64,000 nucleotides of DNA, from the NCBI GenBank assembly GCA_021413865.1, contig JAIOPN010000067.1, positions 1-64,000 on the forward strand, read 5' to 3'. The notes beneath the pieces were generated by a model. It made no database searches, was not told the origin of the DNA, and worked only from the letters and a program-made list of their open reading frames with translations. The DNA is from Planctomycetota bacterium. Lineage in GTDB: Bacteria > Planctomycetota > Phycisphaerae > Phycisphaerales > Phycisphaeraceae. Positions 54,128-63,621 of this stretch are shown here, in pieces (positions within the stretch are counted from its first letter, which is position 1; each line of letters starts with the position of its first letter). Made by a program: the position numbers and the translations under genes.

Positions 54128-56472
54128 CGCTTGTCACTCCCGAGCGACCGAGGCCAGGTATTCTTGGCTTGCCCCGCGGGTGTTTCTTTTTGGACCGGCA
54201 CCTGCCACGGCAGGCGGAAGAGCGAGGCCCAGCGTGACCTGCTATCGAGACCCGATGATTCCTCCGGTTTCCGCGTGTCGGGCTTCAGCGTCGAGAGCGC
54301 GAACTCCAGCCCGATGACGACGAACATCGCGATGATCAGCGTCCGCCAGAGCTCGCTGCGGCGCGAGAGCTCGCCGGCGAAGACGGGGTCGTTGGGCGAG
54401 CCTTTGAGATAGACCACCTTGGCGGGGCGGAGCAGGTCGTTGAGTCGCTCCTGCTTCAGCGGTGCGAAGTCCGACGGCATGACCTGCAGGTTCACCGACC
54501 AGCCCTGCTCGACGCGGTCTGGGGCCCCGGGTGTGTTGGGCTGCACCCTGAATAAGTAATCGCCCGGTTGCTCCGTGGTCAGCGCCGCGCCGACGAGCTG
54601 CGTCCCGGAGCGGTGGAGGGCGACGGGCGACGATTTTCCCGCCGGATCGATCGCCTCGGCGCGGGCCTCGGACCAGCGTGAGGTGATGTAAATCGGCGCC
54701 GGCTCGCCGGGCTGCACGGAGGGGGGCGAGGTCAGGCCCGGGGCGCGGCGGAGATACGCCACCGAGCGCAGCATCATCGGCACGAACTCGGGCTTGAGCG
54801 GCAGGCTCGACCAGTCCGGCGTGGCGGCGAAACCGGCGACGAGCATCCGCCCCTCGCCGACCGGCATATCGACGAGCATCGGCGTGCGATTGGGGAGACG
54901 CATCAGCACCGCGGCGCGCGGGCGGTCCTCGCCGTTGTTTGAGACCGTCGGCACGTTGATCGGGAACCAGCGGAAGACGCGCGCCGTCGCGAAGAACTCC
55001 ACGCCCGGCTCGTTGAACGCGGCGAGGATGGGGTGCGAGAGGTCGATCGCGGTGAACGGCTGGAAGAGCGACTCGCGGTCCGGGTCGCCGACCGGCGGGA
55101 GGTAAGCGAGGTTGTGGGGCTTACGCGGGTCGAACGGGCCGGTGTTGCCGACATCAAATAGATAGGTCTGGTAGGGAACGGGATCGACCGCGGGCCCGGG
55201 CAGGACGAAGAGCCCCCCGCCGTTATCCACGAAGCGGCGCAGGCGCGTGCCCAGCGTCGCATCCAGCGGCACGTCGGAGAGCAGCACCACGTCGGCGGCG
55301 TCGAGCATCGCGTCGGTGAGCGTGGTGTACACCACGCTGCTCACGTCCAGCGCCTGCGCGATGGCGCGTTCTTCCGTGGCGCCGGTTCTGGCCTCGAGCG
55401 GTGAGGCGAGCGCCGCGCGGATGAAGAGATCGGGCGGCTCGGCGGGGGGCGGCGGGTAGGCGGGCGTGACCACGAGGACCTTGAGCTTCGGGTCAACGTT
55501 GAGGGTGAAGTGGTACACGTTGTCGGCGGCGAAGGCGTCGTCCTGGAGCTGGAACCGCCCGCGGATCACGCCGGGTTTCGTGGGCGTGACGGTGATGGTG
55601 CGCGTGGTTTTCTGGCCCGGCTGGAGGGAGATGCCGGTCTGGGAGACCTGCTGATTATCGAGGAAGACGGAGAGCGCGGTGTTGACGGGGGTTTCGCCGG
55701 CGGTGTGGGCGATGACGGCCTTGAGGATGACGGGCAGGCCGACGAGGCTGCGGCCGGCGCGGGGCGGGTCCCCGGTCATGGAGAGGTTGGTGACGGGCTG
55801 GGTGGAGCCGACGTCGAGGATGACCAGGCGGTTGTCGTCGCCGATACGCTGGGTGACGGGGTGGCCGGCGAGGCCCTCCCAGGCGCGCTGGTTGGCCTGG
55901 GTGACGACGCAGGCGAGGCGTGTGGCCCGCTGGCGGTTGGCGAATACCTCGTCGAGCGCGGCGGCCATGTTGGCGGGGCCGGAGGCGGGGGTGATGCCGG
56001 CAATCGCTTCGAGGATGGGTTTTTTCTCGGAGGCGGGGCGGGTGAGCAGAGTACGCGGCTTATCGGCGGCAACAACGACCGTGACGCGGTCATCAGGCGA
56101 GAGGCTGTTGAGCAGTGACTCGGCGGCGGAGCGGGCGCGCTCGAGGGCGGTGGTGCCGCCGGAGCGCAGCCCCATGGCGGCGCCGGCGTCGATCACCAGG
56201 GCGACCTCGCGCCCGCCCTGGCCCGTGAGCCAGTGGAAGCTCTGCGTCATCGGCCGTGCGAGCATGAGGATGATGAGCGCGACGAACGCCGTGCGCAGCA
56301 GCATGAGGAGGAACTCCAGCAGCTTCACGCGGCGGCGCTGCTGGATGTAGCTGTCCATCAGGAAGCGGAACGTGCTCAGCTCCACGGTGCGGAGGCGGTG
56401 CAGCGTGATCAGGTGCAGGATGATCGGCACCAGGGTGAGGGGCAGGAACCAGAGGAACCAGAGGTGGACCAT
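54124..56472 (-). CDS. BatA-like VWA membrane protein with degenerate MIDAS (module B)
   Basis: A 782-aa BatA-type protein. The N-terminal signature (FLPLTLVPIILHLITLHRLR, then TVELSTFRFLMDSYI) and two helices are present, followed by a VWA-like domain and a GATase-like domain (VVLLSDVPLDATLGTRLRRF). A C-terminal helix (LIIAMFVVIGLEFAL) follows. The metal-binding DxSxS has become DAGAA (VIDAGAAMGLRSGG, ~94), so the two serines are lost and metal-dependent ligand binding is unlikely. The module A copy keeps all MIDAS residues. It may serve a structural role here. Confidence 0.85.
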   Translation of the reverse strand: MVHLWFLWFLPLTLVPIILHLITLHRLRTVELSTFRFLMDSYIQQRRRVKLLEFLLMLLRTAFVALIILMLARPMTQSFHWLTGQGGREVALVIDAGAAMGLRSGGTTALERARSAAESLLNSLSPDDRVTVVVAADKPRTLLTRPASEKKPILEAIAGITPASGPANMAAALDEVFANRQRATRLACVVTQANQRAWEGLAGHPVTQRIGDDNRLVILDVGSTQPVTNLSMTGDPPRAGRSLVGLPVILKAVIAHTAGETPVNTALSVFLDNQQVSQTGISLQPGQKTTRTITVTPTKPGVIRGRFQLQDDAFAADNVYHFTLNVDPKLKVLVVTPAYPPPPAEPPDLFIRAALASPLEARTGATEERAIAQALDVSSVVYTTLTDAMLDAADVVLLSDVPLDATLGTRLRRFVDNGGGLFVLPGPAVDPVPYQTYLFDVGNTGPFDPRKPHNLAYLPPVGDPDRESLFQPFTAIDLSHPILAAFNEPGVEFFATARVFRWFPINVPTVSNNGEDRPRAAVLMRLPNRTPMLVDMPVGEGRMLVAGFAATPDWSSLPLKPEFVPMMLRSVAYLRRAPGLTSPPSVQPGEPAPIYITSRWSEARAEAIDPAGKSSPVALHRSGTQLVGAALTTEQPGDYLFRVQPNTPGAPDRVEQGWSVNLQVMPSDFAPLKQERLNDLLRPAKVVYLKGSPNDPVFAGELSRRSELWRTLIIAMFVVIGLEFALSTLKPDTRKPEESSGLDSRSRWASLFRLPWQVPVQKETPAGQAKNTWPRSLGSDKR

Positions 56473-56487
56473 GGCGTGGGACGACCC

Positions 56488-57378
56488 TTATCGGGTGCGG
56501 CTCCGCTTCTCAAGGAATCCGCTGAGCATTTTCTCGTATGGAGCGTCGGTCGGGGCGAACTGGTAGGTCACGTTCCGCTCGTAGCAGGCGCGTTTGATGT
56601 CCGTGAGGAATCGCTGCAGGCGGTCGAGGTATTTCTGGCGAACGTGCTTGGGGTTGGCGATGAGGCTGCCGGTGCCCTCGGCGTCTTTGAACCGGGTGAG
56701 GCGCTCGTAAGGAAAATCGAGCTCTGCGCGGTCCATGACGTGGAAGACCAGCACCTCGTGGCGGTCGTGGCGGAAGTGCGCCAGGCCGTCGGCGATGGAG
56801 TCCACGCCGTCGAGCAGGTCGCTGATGAGGATGACCATGCCGCGGCGCTTGATGCGTGCGGCGATCTGGTGGAGCACGGGGCCGATCGCGGTGTCGTCGC
56901 GCGGGTCGGTGTCGCGCATGAGCTCGGTCATGCGTCGGAAGTGCGTGGGCGTGGTGTGGGGCGGGAGGAAGTGGCGGACGCGGCTGTCGAAGAGGGTGAG
57001 GCCGACCGCGTCGTTCTGGCCGAGCATGAGGTAGGCCAGCGCGGCCGCGAGCGTGGCGGCGTAGTCGTACTTGCTCGTCTCGCCCGACTTGAACTGCATG
57101 GAGCGCGACGCATCGAGGAGGATGTTGCAGCGGAGGTTGGTCTCTTCCTCGAAGAGCTTGACGTAGTACTTGTCGGTCTTGGCGAGCAGTTTCCAGTCGA
57201 GGCTGCGGATCTCATCGCCCAGCGTATAGGGCCGGTGGTCGGCGTATTCGACGCTCGACCCGAAATAGGGGCTGGGGTGGCGCCCGGAGAGAAACCCCTC
57301 GACCACCTGCTTGGCGACCAACTCCATGCGGGAGATCAGGGCGAGCTTCTTGGGATCGATGAGGCGGTTTTCAGCCAC
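56488..57378 (-). CDS. DUF58 (VWA-like) protein (module B)
   Basis: A 296-aa soluble protein. The DUF58 signature (YADHRPYTLGDEIRSLDWKLL) is followed by DxSxS intact (ILLDASRSMQFKSG, ~90). The likely start is a GTG at 57378 giving VAENRLIDPKK; it overlaps the 79-aa membrane-protein gene by 8 bp. The frame remains open to 57420, but that part is out-of-frame sequence of the neighbour. It matches the module A DUF58 protein over its length. Confidence 0.88.
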   Translation of the reverse strand: MAENRLIDPKKLALISRMELVAKQVVEGFLSGRHPSPYFGSSVEYADHRPYTLGDEIRSLDWKLLAKTDKYYVKLFEEETNLRCNILLDASRSMQFKSGETSKYDYAATLAAALAYLMLGQNDAVGLTLFDSRVRHFLPPHTTPTHFRRMTELMRDTDPRDDTAIGPVLHQIAARIKRRGMVILISDLLDGVDSIADGLAHFRHDRHEVLVFHVMDRAELDFPYERLTRFKDAEGTGSLIANPKHVRQKYLDRLQRFLTDIKRACYERNVTYQFAPTDAPYEKMLSGFLEKRSRTR

Positions 57379-57610
57379 GGGGTTTGGCCTCCCGGTCGGA
57401 GGGGGGTGCGGCCGCCGCACAGAGGCGGAACCCGACGAACCACGTCACAAGCCCCAACGGGATGAGCAACAGGAAAAACCAGGGGCGGTCGTTGAACCAA
57501 CTGCTCTCGACGCCCCGGGTGCGGAATATCGCCAGCGATCCGCCGACGGTGAGGACAAGTCCGGCGAACTTCAGCGCCTGGCCCGTGATGAGACGGTTGG
57601 ATTCCGCCAT
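57371..57610 (-). CDS. small two-helix membrane protein
   Basis: A 79-aa protein with two hydrophobic segments (ALKFAGLVLTVGGSLAIF and PWFFLLLIPLGLVTWFVGFRL) and a basic/proline tail. The ATG at 57610 has GAGG 6 nt upstream, and it lies 11 nt after the MoxR stop, so it is very likely a real gene. Nothing comparable exists in module A. It may anchor or modulate the MoxR/DUF58 pair. Confidence 0.7.
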   Translation of the reverse strand: MAESNRLITGQALKFAGLVLTVGGSLAIFRTRGVESSWFNDRPWFFLLLIPLGLVTWFVGFRLCAAAAPPSDREAKPRG

Positions 57611-57621
57611 GGGGGCCTCGA

Positions 57622-58650
<1,029 letters not shown>

Positions 58651-58756
58651 GCCGACATCTCCGTGATTCAAACCGGCCGCGGCGGTGCGGCCGGAAGGGG
58701 CTGAACAACAATAGGCCGCCACCGTAACAGGCGGGGCGCAGGGGTTCAATCACACG

Positions 58757-59515
58757 TCATGTGGTGACGGCCGGCACGTGGTTGGCGACGCGGCGGGAGC
58801 CATCAAAGGCGATGCGCGGCCACTCCTGGTACTGCCACTTGGTCGAGGCGTGGGGGATGTAGTGGTTCGCCATGACGTGGCGGAATGAGCCGGGCTTGAG
58901 GATCGTGCCGCCGCGGTGGATGAGCTTGCCGTCGAAAAGAACGAAGTCGCCTTTGGAGGCGATAACGGGCACCTCGGGCGCGCCGTTGGTTACGTAGAGC
59001 TTGTCCACCGCGCCGTTGTAGTGATCGCCGAACATCGGCGAGAGCTCGCCGTTGGGCTTGCGGAAGTCTTCCATCGTGAGCAGCCGTCCGCGGTTGGAGC
59101 CGGGCTGGACGTAAATCGTGCCGTTCTCCGGCCCGACCTCGGTCATGGCGATCCAGGCGGAGAAACAGTCGGGCAGGTAGTACTGGTCCTGGTGCCGGCC
59201 CTGCTGTGAGCCGACCCAGAAGTACATCGTCTGCACCGCATCGACCGCGCCGCCGCAGGCGTCCTCGAGGTAGCCGCGCAGGCGCGGGTCGATCAGGAGG
59301 TTCATCGCCAGCGGGTCGTAGAGGTGCTGGTTGAATGTCCGGCCCCAGTTGTTCGGATCGCGCGGCTCGAAGCCCGCGATCTTCTCCCGCCCCGCGTGCA
59401 GGTCCATCATGTGCTGCACGAAGGAATCGCACTCGGCGTGGGAGAAAACGCCGGGGATGAGGACGAATCCGTCGCGTCGGTAGGTGGCGAGTTGGTCGGG
59501 GGTGAGGTGGTTCAT
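58757..59515 (-). CDS. phytanoyl-CoA dioxygenase (PhyH) family protein
   Basis: A 252-aa Fe(II)/2-oxoglutarate-dependent oxygenase. The metal ligands are visible as H-x-D in GRHQDQYYLPD (~107) and the distal His in GKLIHRGGTI (~197). The Arg binding 2-oxoglutarate is likely in FRHVMANHYIPH. The family hydroxylates diverse small molecules, so the substrate is open. The ATG lies 9 nt after the pyrC stop, so the two are probably co-transcribed by position rather than shared pathway. Confidence 0.85.
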   Translation of the reverse strand: MNHLTPDQLATYRRDGFVLIPGVFSHAECDSFVQHMMDLHAGREKIAGFEPRDPNNWGRTFNQHLYDPLAMNLLIDPRLRGYLEDACGGAVDAVQTMYFWVGSQQGRHQDQYYLPDCFSAWIAMTEVGPENGTIYVQPGSNRGRLLTMEDFRKPNGELSPMFGDHYNGAVDKLYVTNGAPEVPVIASKGDFVLFDGKLIHRGGTILKPGSFRHVMANHYIPHASTKWQYQEWPRIAFDGSRRVANHVPAVTT

Positions 59516-59524
59516 GGCCGGGAG

Positions 59525-60886
59525 TTATTTCGCCTTCGCGGTCTTCCGCGGCTTCTCGCCCTTCGCCGCCGCGCCGCTCTTGGCACGCCCCGTATCGCGC
59601 ACCATCTTGACATCCCCGCCGACGATCGTCGCCGCCGCGCGGCCGGTGACCTTCCAGCCGTGGAACGGGCAGTTGCGGCTCTTGCTCTTGAAGTCGTTGG
59701 CGTCGATCGTCCATTCCTCTTTGGGGTCGATGATCGTGACGTCCGCGTCGGAGCCGACCGAGAGCGTGCCCTTGTTGCCGGGCAGGGGGCAGAGGCGTGC
59801 GGGGTTGACGGTCATCATGGCGAGCATGGCGGGCCAGTCGATGGTGCCGGAATCGATCAGCGCGCGGATGTAGAGCGGCAGGGCGGACTCGAGGCCGATG
59901 ATCCCGTAGGGGGCGGCGGCGAACTCAAGTTCTTTTTCCTGCTGAGTGTGCGGGGCGTGGTCGGTGGCGAGCACGGTGATCGTGCCATCCTTGATGCCGG
60001 CGAGGATCGCCTCGATGTCGCGCCGCGTGCGGAGCGGCGGATTCATCTTGTAGTTGGGGTCGTACGTAGCGCAGGAGTCTTCGGTGAGCAGCAGGTGGTG
60101 GGGGGAAGCCTCGGCGGTGACGTGCGCCTGGCCGAAGAGATCGGCGCGGGCGCGGCGGATCATCTCGACGCTTCCGCCCGAGGAGAGGTGCTGCACGTGG
60201 TAGCGGCAGCCGATGTTCTGGCTCAGGTTCAGGAGGATGTCGCGCTGGATCATCGCCTCCTCGGCGACCCGCGGCCAGCCGGACAAGCCCAGCCGCGTGG
60301 CGAGCGAGCCTGCGTTCATCACACCGCCGCCCAGTTCCGGGTCCTCGCAGTGCTGCATGAGCACCTTGCCGGTCATGGCGATGTAGGTCAGCGCCTTGTT
60401 CATCACCGAGGCGGAGGCGACGCCCACGCCGTCGTCGGTGAACCCGACGGCCCCGCTGGCGGCCATCAGCGCGATCTCCGCCAGTTCCTTGCCCTCGCGG
60501 CCCTTGGTGATCGCGCCGACCGGATAGACGTTGGCCAGGTTCGTCCGCTCCGCCTGCCGGTAGATGAACTCGACGCGCGAGTCGTCGTCGAGCGCGGGCT
60601 TGGTGTTAGGCATGCAGCAGATGCTGGTGAACCCGCCGTTGACCGCGGCGGCGGCGCCGGTGGCGACGGTCTCTTTTTCTTCCTGGCCCGGCTCGCGCAG
60701 ATGGACGTGGATGTCGATCAGCCCCGGCGAGACGATGCAGCCCGAGGCGTCGATCACGGCGCCGGTCGGCTTGGTGACTTTCCCTAATTTGGTGACCCTG
60801 CCGCGTTCGAGAACGAGGTCGGTCACCTGGTCGATCTGGTTGGCGGGGTCGATGACGCGCCCGCCCTTGATGGTCAGCGTGGGCAT
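59525..60886 (-). CDS. pyrC: dihydroorotase
   Basis: A 453-aa amidohydrolase that interconverts carbamoyl-aspartate and dihydroorotate in pyrimidine synthesis. The zinc-site motifs are in order: GLIDIHVHLREPG (~55-65), MQHCEDPELGGG, ASPHHLLLTED and the catalytic-Asp block LATDHAPHTQQEKE (~307). Motif spelling fits the class I dihydroorotases. A short Lys/Ala-rich tail (GAAAKGEKPRKTAKAK) is extra. No other pyr gene is adjacent. Confidence 0.93.
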   Translation of the reverse strand: MPTLTIKGGRVIDPANQIDQVTDLVLERGRVTKLGKVTKPTGAVIDASGCIVSPGLIDIHVHLREPGQEEKETVATGAAAAVNGGFTSICCMPNTKPALDDDSRVEFIYRQAERTNLANVYPVGAITKGREGKELAEIALMAASGAVGFTDDGVGVASASVMNKALTYIAMTGKVLMQHCEDPELGGGVMNAGSLATRLGLSGWPRVAEEAMIQRDILLNLSQNIGCRYHVQHLSSGGSVEMIRRARADLFGQAHVTAEASPHHLLLTEDSCATYDPNYKMNPPLRTRRDIEAILAGIKDGTITVLATDHAPHTQQEKELEFAAAPYGIIGLESALPLYIRALIDSGTIDWPAMLAMMTVNPARLCPLPGNKGTLSVGSDADVTIIDPKEEWTIDANDFKSKSRNCPFHGWKVTGRAAATIVGGDVKMVRDTGRAKSGAAAKGEKPRKTAKAK

Positions 60887-60926
60887 GGGCGTAGCTTACC
60901 GCGCTGCGGAAAGACGTGGCGGGGCG

Positions 60927-61118
60927 TCACGGCTTGGCGCCGCGCTTGCGGAGCGACTCGATGTATTCAGAGCGTAGCCGGTTGGATTCGCGGATGCGGT
61001 CGTACAGGCCGACATAATGCGCCCGGTGCTGGGCGAGCACGTAGAGCACCACCGTGACCAGCAGGTAGGCCAGTAGCGCGAGGATCGGCCAGACCGTGAG
61101 CAGTGCGTTGAGCGGCAT
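60927..61118 (-). CDS. small single-helix membrane protein
   Basis: A 63-aa protein: one hydrophobic helix (LTVWPILALLAYLLVTVVLYVL) followed by a basic, amphipathic C-terminal segment (GLYDRIRESNRLRSEYIES). The ATG at 61118 begins just before the helix; no strong Shine-Dalgarno is visible. The gene lies 40 nt upstream of pyrC and diverges from the 774-aa gene. Function unknown; it could be a small membrane adaptor. Confidence 0.55.
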   Translation of the reverse strand: MPLNALLTVWPILALLAYLLVTVVLYVLAQHRAHYVGLYDRIRESNRLRSEYIESLRKRGAKP

Positions 61119-61166
61119 CCATGAACCTATCGGCTCGGCGCGGCGTAGGTCTTCAAGAGGCGCCAG

Positions 61167-61208
61167 CGCGTCACGCTTTTGAGGTGCGGGTGTAACGGAG
61201 GTGACGCG
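61167..61208. repeat. inverted repeat in a divergent intergenic region
   Basis: CGCGTCAC (61167-61174) and GTGACGCG (61201-61208) are perfect 8-bp inverted arms 26 bp apart, in the 147-bp gap between the small membrane gene and the 774-aa gene. The flanks ACGCTTTTGAGG and ACGCGTTTGAGG are also near-direct repeats. A regulator site shared by both genes is plausible, but unproven. No well-spaced promoter was recognised here. Confidence 0.4.
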
Positions 61209-61265
61209 TTTGAGGCCGCGTTGTCTCGTGCCCCACCGGCGTTGGATTGTTAGACTCCCCTCGCC

Positions 61266-63590
61266 ATGCAACCCTTCGGGCGGACCACTTTTCGACTGAC
61301 AACCCTCATCGCCCTGGCGATTGTCTTCATCGCCCGCACCTCGCTCGCGCAGGTCGGCGCCGTGACGCTCACGGTGGAGCCCGATCAGGTCGGTCTGGGC
61401 GGCATGATGAGACACGGGGGGTGGACGCCCGTCCGTCTCACCCTCGTCAACTCCTTCGCGCAGCCCCTCCAGGTCGCCTGCCGGTGGATCATCAACGACG
61501 CCGACGGCGACGTCGTGCTGGACCAGCGCGTGGTCACGCTCTCGGCGCAGCGCACGCAATCGGTATGGCTCTACGCGGCGGTCCCGATGGCCGAGGTGCG
61601 CCAGGCCCACGACTGGGTGATCCACGTCGTCGACACGCACAGCGGCCGGCTGATCGCGTCGCAGGTGATCGCGCCGACCAGAACGGTGCCGACGACGACG
61701 AAGGTGGTGGGCGTGACCAGTTCCCTCACGCTGGGCCTGCAGGGGTTCGGCGATGAGCCTTACACGCACCACGAGAGGATAGAGTTCCTGCGCGGCCTAG
61801 CCCCGGCGGAGATGCCCGACCGCTGGTTCGGCCTGTCGCTGCTGGACGAGTTGATCTGGACGCCCGACGCCGGCACGCTGGGCGACAAGACCGCCGGCGA
61901 CCCCAATAACCCCGCCATCAGCCCCGAAACGCGCAGCGCCATCATCGAATGGGTCCGTCGCGGCGGCCACCTCGTCATCGTCATGCCCGGCATCGGCGAG
62001 CCCTGGTCCACCTCGCCCTTCAAGGAACTGCTCGGCCATGTCCAGACGCACACCGTCACCGACGCCACGCCGCCCGCCTGGCTGGGCGAACCGCTCTCCG
62101 ATACCACGCTCAAAGTGGACATGAAGATTTTCGATCCCGGTGACGACCCGGTCACCGCGGCCGCCGTTCTGCTCTCCGACGAGCAGGGCAGGCCGCTGGT
62201 CGTCGTCCGCCAGCACGGGCTCGGGTGCGTCACGCTCCTGGGGGTTGACGTGACCGATCCCCGCTACGTACGCATGGGCTTGCCCAGTGGCCGGGTCGGA
62301 TTGTGGCACCACGTCTTCCACTGGCGCGGCCCGGTCTTCACCAAGCGATACATCGAGGCGGAACTCAAGAACTCGCACCTGATCAACCCGGCGCTGCGCC
62401 GCTATGTCCCGATCGACGACTTCCTCAGGGTGAAGCTGGCGATGCGCGAGACGGCCGTCGTCCCGCTGACGCTGGCGGCGATGTTCTTCATCAGCTACTG
62501 GTTTTTCGCCGGGCCGGTCGGGTTCATGGCGCTGAAAAAGCGGGACCTTTCGCGGCACAACTGGGCCCTCTTCGCGGTGGTGACGGCGGTGTGCAGCGTG
62601 CTGGCGTGGGGCGGGGCGTGGCTGCTGCGGCCCTCCTCCGCCAAGATCGCTCATTTCTCCATCGTCGATATCGACGCGCCGACGGGGCTGGTGCATGCGC
62701 ACTCGTGGGCCTCGGTTTTCGTGCCCAGGCATGGGCTGGTCGAGATGACCCTGGGCGACCCCGATCAGGTGGACAACCGCAACACCATCGCGTCCGTCGG
62801 CGTGTCGGAGAACCAGGACACGTCCGGCTTCCTCGACACCCAGCGCTACACCGTCGATTCCGCATCACCACACCGCCTGGTGGCGCCGTTCCGCTCCACC
62901 GCCAAACAGGTGGAGCTCGACTACCTCGGCCGGGCCGAGACCCTTACGACGCGCGACGGGAAAAAGTGGGGCGTGCCGTCGGGCGAATTGAAGCTCGTCA
63001 ACGGCTGGCCCGAGGGCAAGCTGACCCATCACCTCCCAGGCACGCTGCGTGACGGCCTGGTGATCTACCAGCCGGCGGACGGTCGCGAGCCGTGGGTCTG
63101 GCGATTGAAGGAGTGGCCCGCGGGCAAGGCGATCGACCTGAGGCCGCTGTCGCAGCCGGACCGCCTGGTCATCGCGCCCATCAAGGACAGCGACCCGTGG
63201 AACGGCTACCTGGGCATGCTGGCCGCGATGAAGGTCGGCGGCGAGCAGCAACCAGCCGAAAAAACGCCGGTGCTGATCCCCACCGACCGCCTGATCCGCT
63301 CGATCGAGGTGCTCTCGCTGTTTGACACGCTGCCGCCGCCGCAGTTTGTGTTCGACGAAAAAGAGGGGGGCAACGGCTTCCTGATGGGCGGCATGTCACC
63401 CATCGCCTACCGCCGCGCACCCGGGCGGCCAATGGACATTACGCGTATGCTCGGCCTCCGCCGCGTCATCATCATCGGCCACCTCGAGGGCGGCGAACTG
63501 CCAGCCCCGCTGGACGTGGACGGCCGCCGCCTCCCCGCCCACCGCGACAGTTGGACCGTCGTGCGTTGGATCAGCCCCGTGCTCGACTGA
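61266..63590 (+). CDS. large membrane protein with signal peptide and GATase-like region
   Basis: A 774-aa protein. Signal peptide ~1-29 (TLIALAIVFIARTSLAQ), an extracytoplasmic beta-rich part, then a GATase-like stretch (IIEWVRRGGHLVIVMPGIGEPW, ~220-245). Two membrane helices lie at ~395-415 and ~435-455 (VVPLTLAAMFFISYWFFAG and LFAVVTAVCSVLAWGGAWLL), and another soluble domain follows. A similar architecture occurs in proteins next to ABC-2 transporters. The ABC ATPase gene begins 31 nt downstream in the same direction. Function unknown. Confidence 0.6.
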   Translation: MQPFGRTTFRLTTLIALAIVFIARTSLAQVGAVTLTVEPDQVGLGGMMRHGGWTPVRLTLVNSFAQPLQVACRWIINDADGDVVLDQRVVTLSAQRTQSVWLYAAVPMAEVRQAHDWVIHVVDTHSGRLIASQVIAPTRTVPTTTKVVGVTSSLTLGLQGFGDEPYTHHERIEFLRGLAPAEMPDRWFGLSLLDELIWTPDAGTLGDKTAGDPNNPAISPETRSAIIEWVRRGGHLVIVMPGIGEPWSTSPFKELLGHVQTHTVTDATPPAWLGEPLSDTTLKVDMKIFDPGDDPVTAAAVLLSDEQGRPLVVVRQHGLGCVTLLGVDVTDPRYVRMGLPSGRVGLWHHVFHWRGPVFTKRYIEAELKNSHLINPALRRYVPIDDFLRVKLAMRETAVVPLTLAAMFFISYWFFAGPVGFMALKKRDLSRHNWALFAVVTAVCSVLAWGGAWLLRPSSAKIAHFSIVDIDAPTGLVHAHSWASVFVPRHGLVEMTLGDPDQVDNRNTIASVGVSENQDTSGFLDTQRYTVDSASPHRLVAPFRSTAKQVELDYLGRAETLTTRDGKKWGVPSGELKLVNGWPEGKLTHHLPGTLRDGLVIYQPADGREPWVWRLKEWPAGKAIDLRPLSQPDRLVIAPIKDSDPWNGYLGMLAAMKVGGEQQPAEKTPVLIPTDRLIRSIEVLSLFDTLPPPQFVFDEKEGGNGFLMGGMSPIAYRRAPGRPMDITRMLGLRRVIIIGHLEGGELPAPLDVDGRRLPAHRDSWTVVRWISPVLD

Positions 63591-63621
63591 ACACACCCGT
63601 AACCCCACGGACACACGCCCC

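Noticed and set aside
58651-58756. A specific promoter for the 16-gene operon
   Set aside because: TTGAAC is seen on the minus strand, but no -10-like hexamer stands at a proper distance, so none is called.
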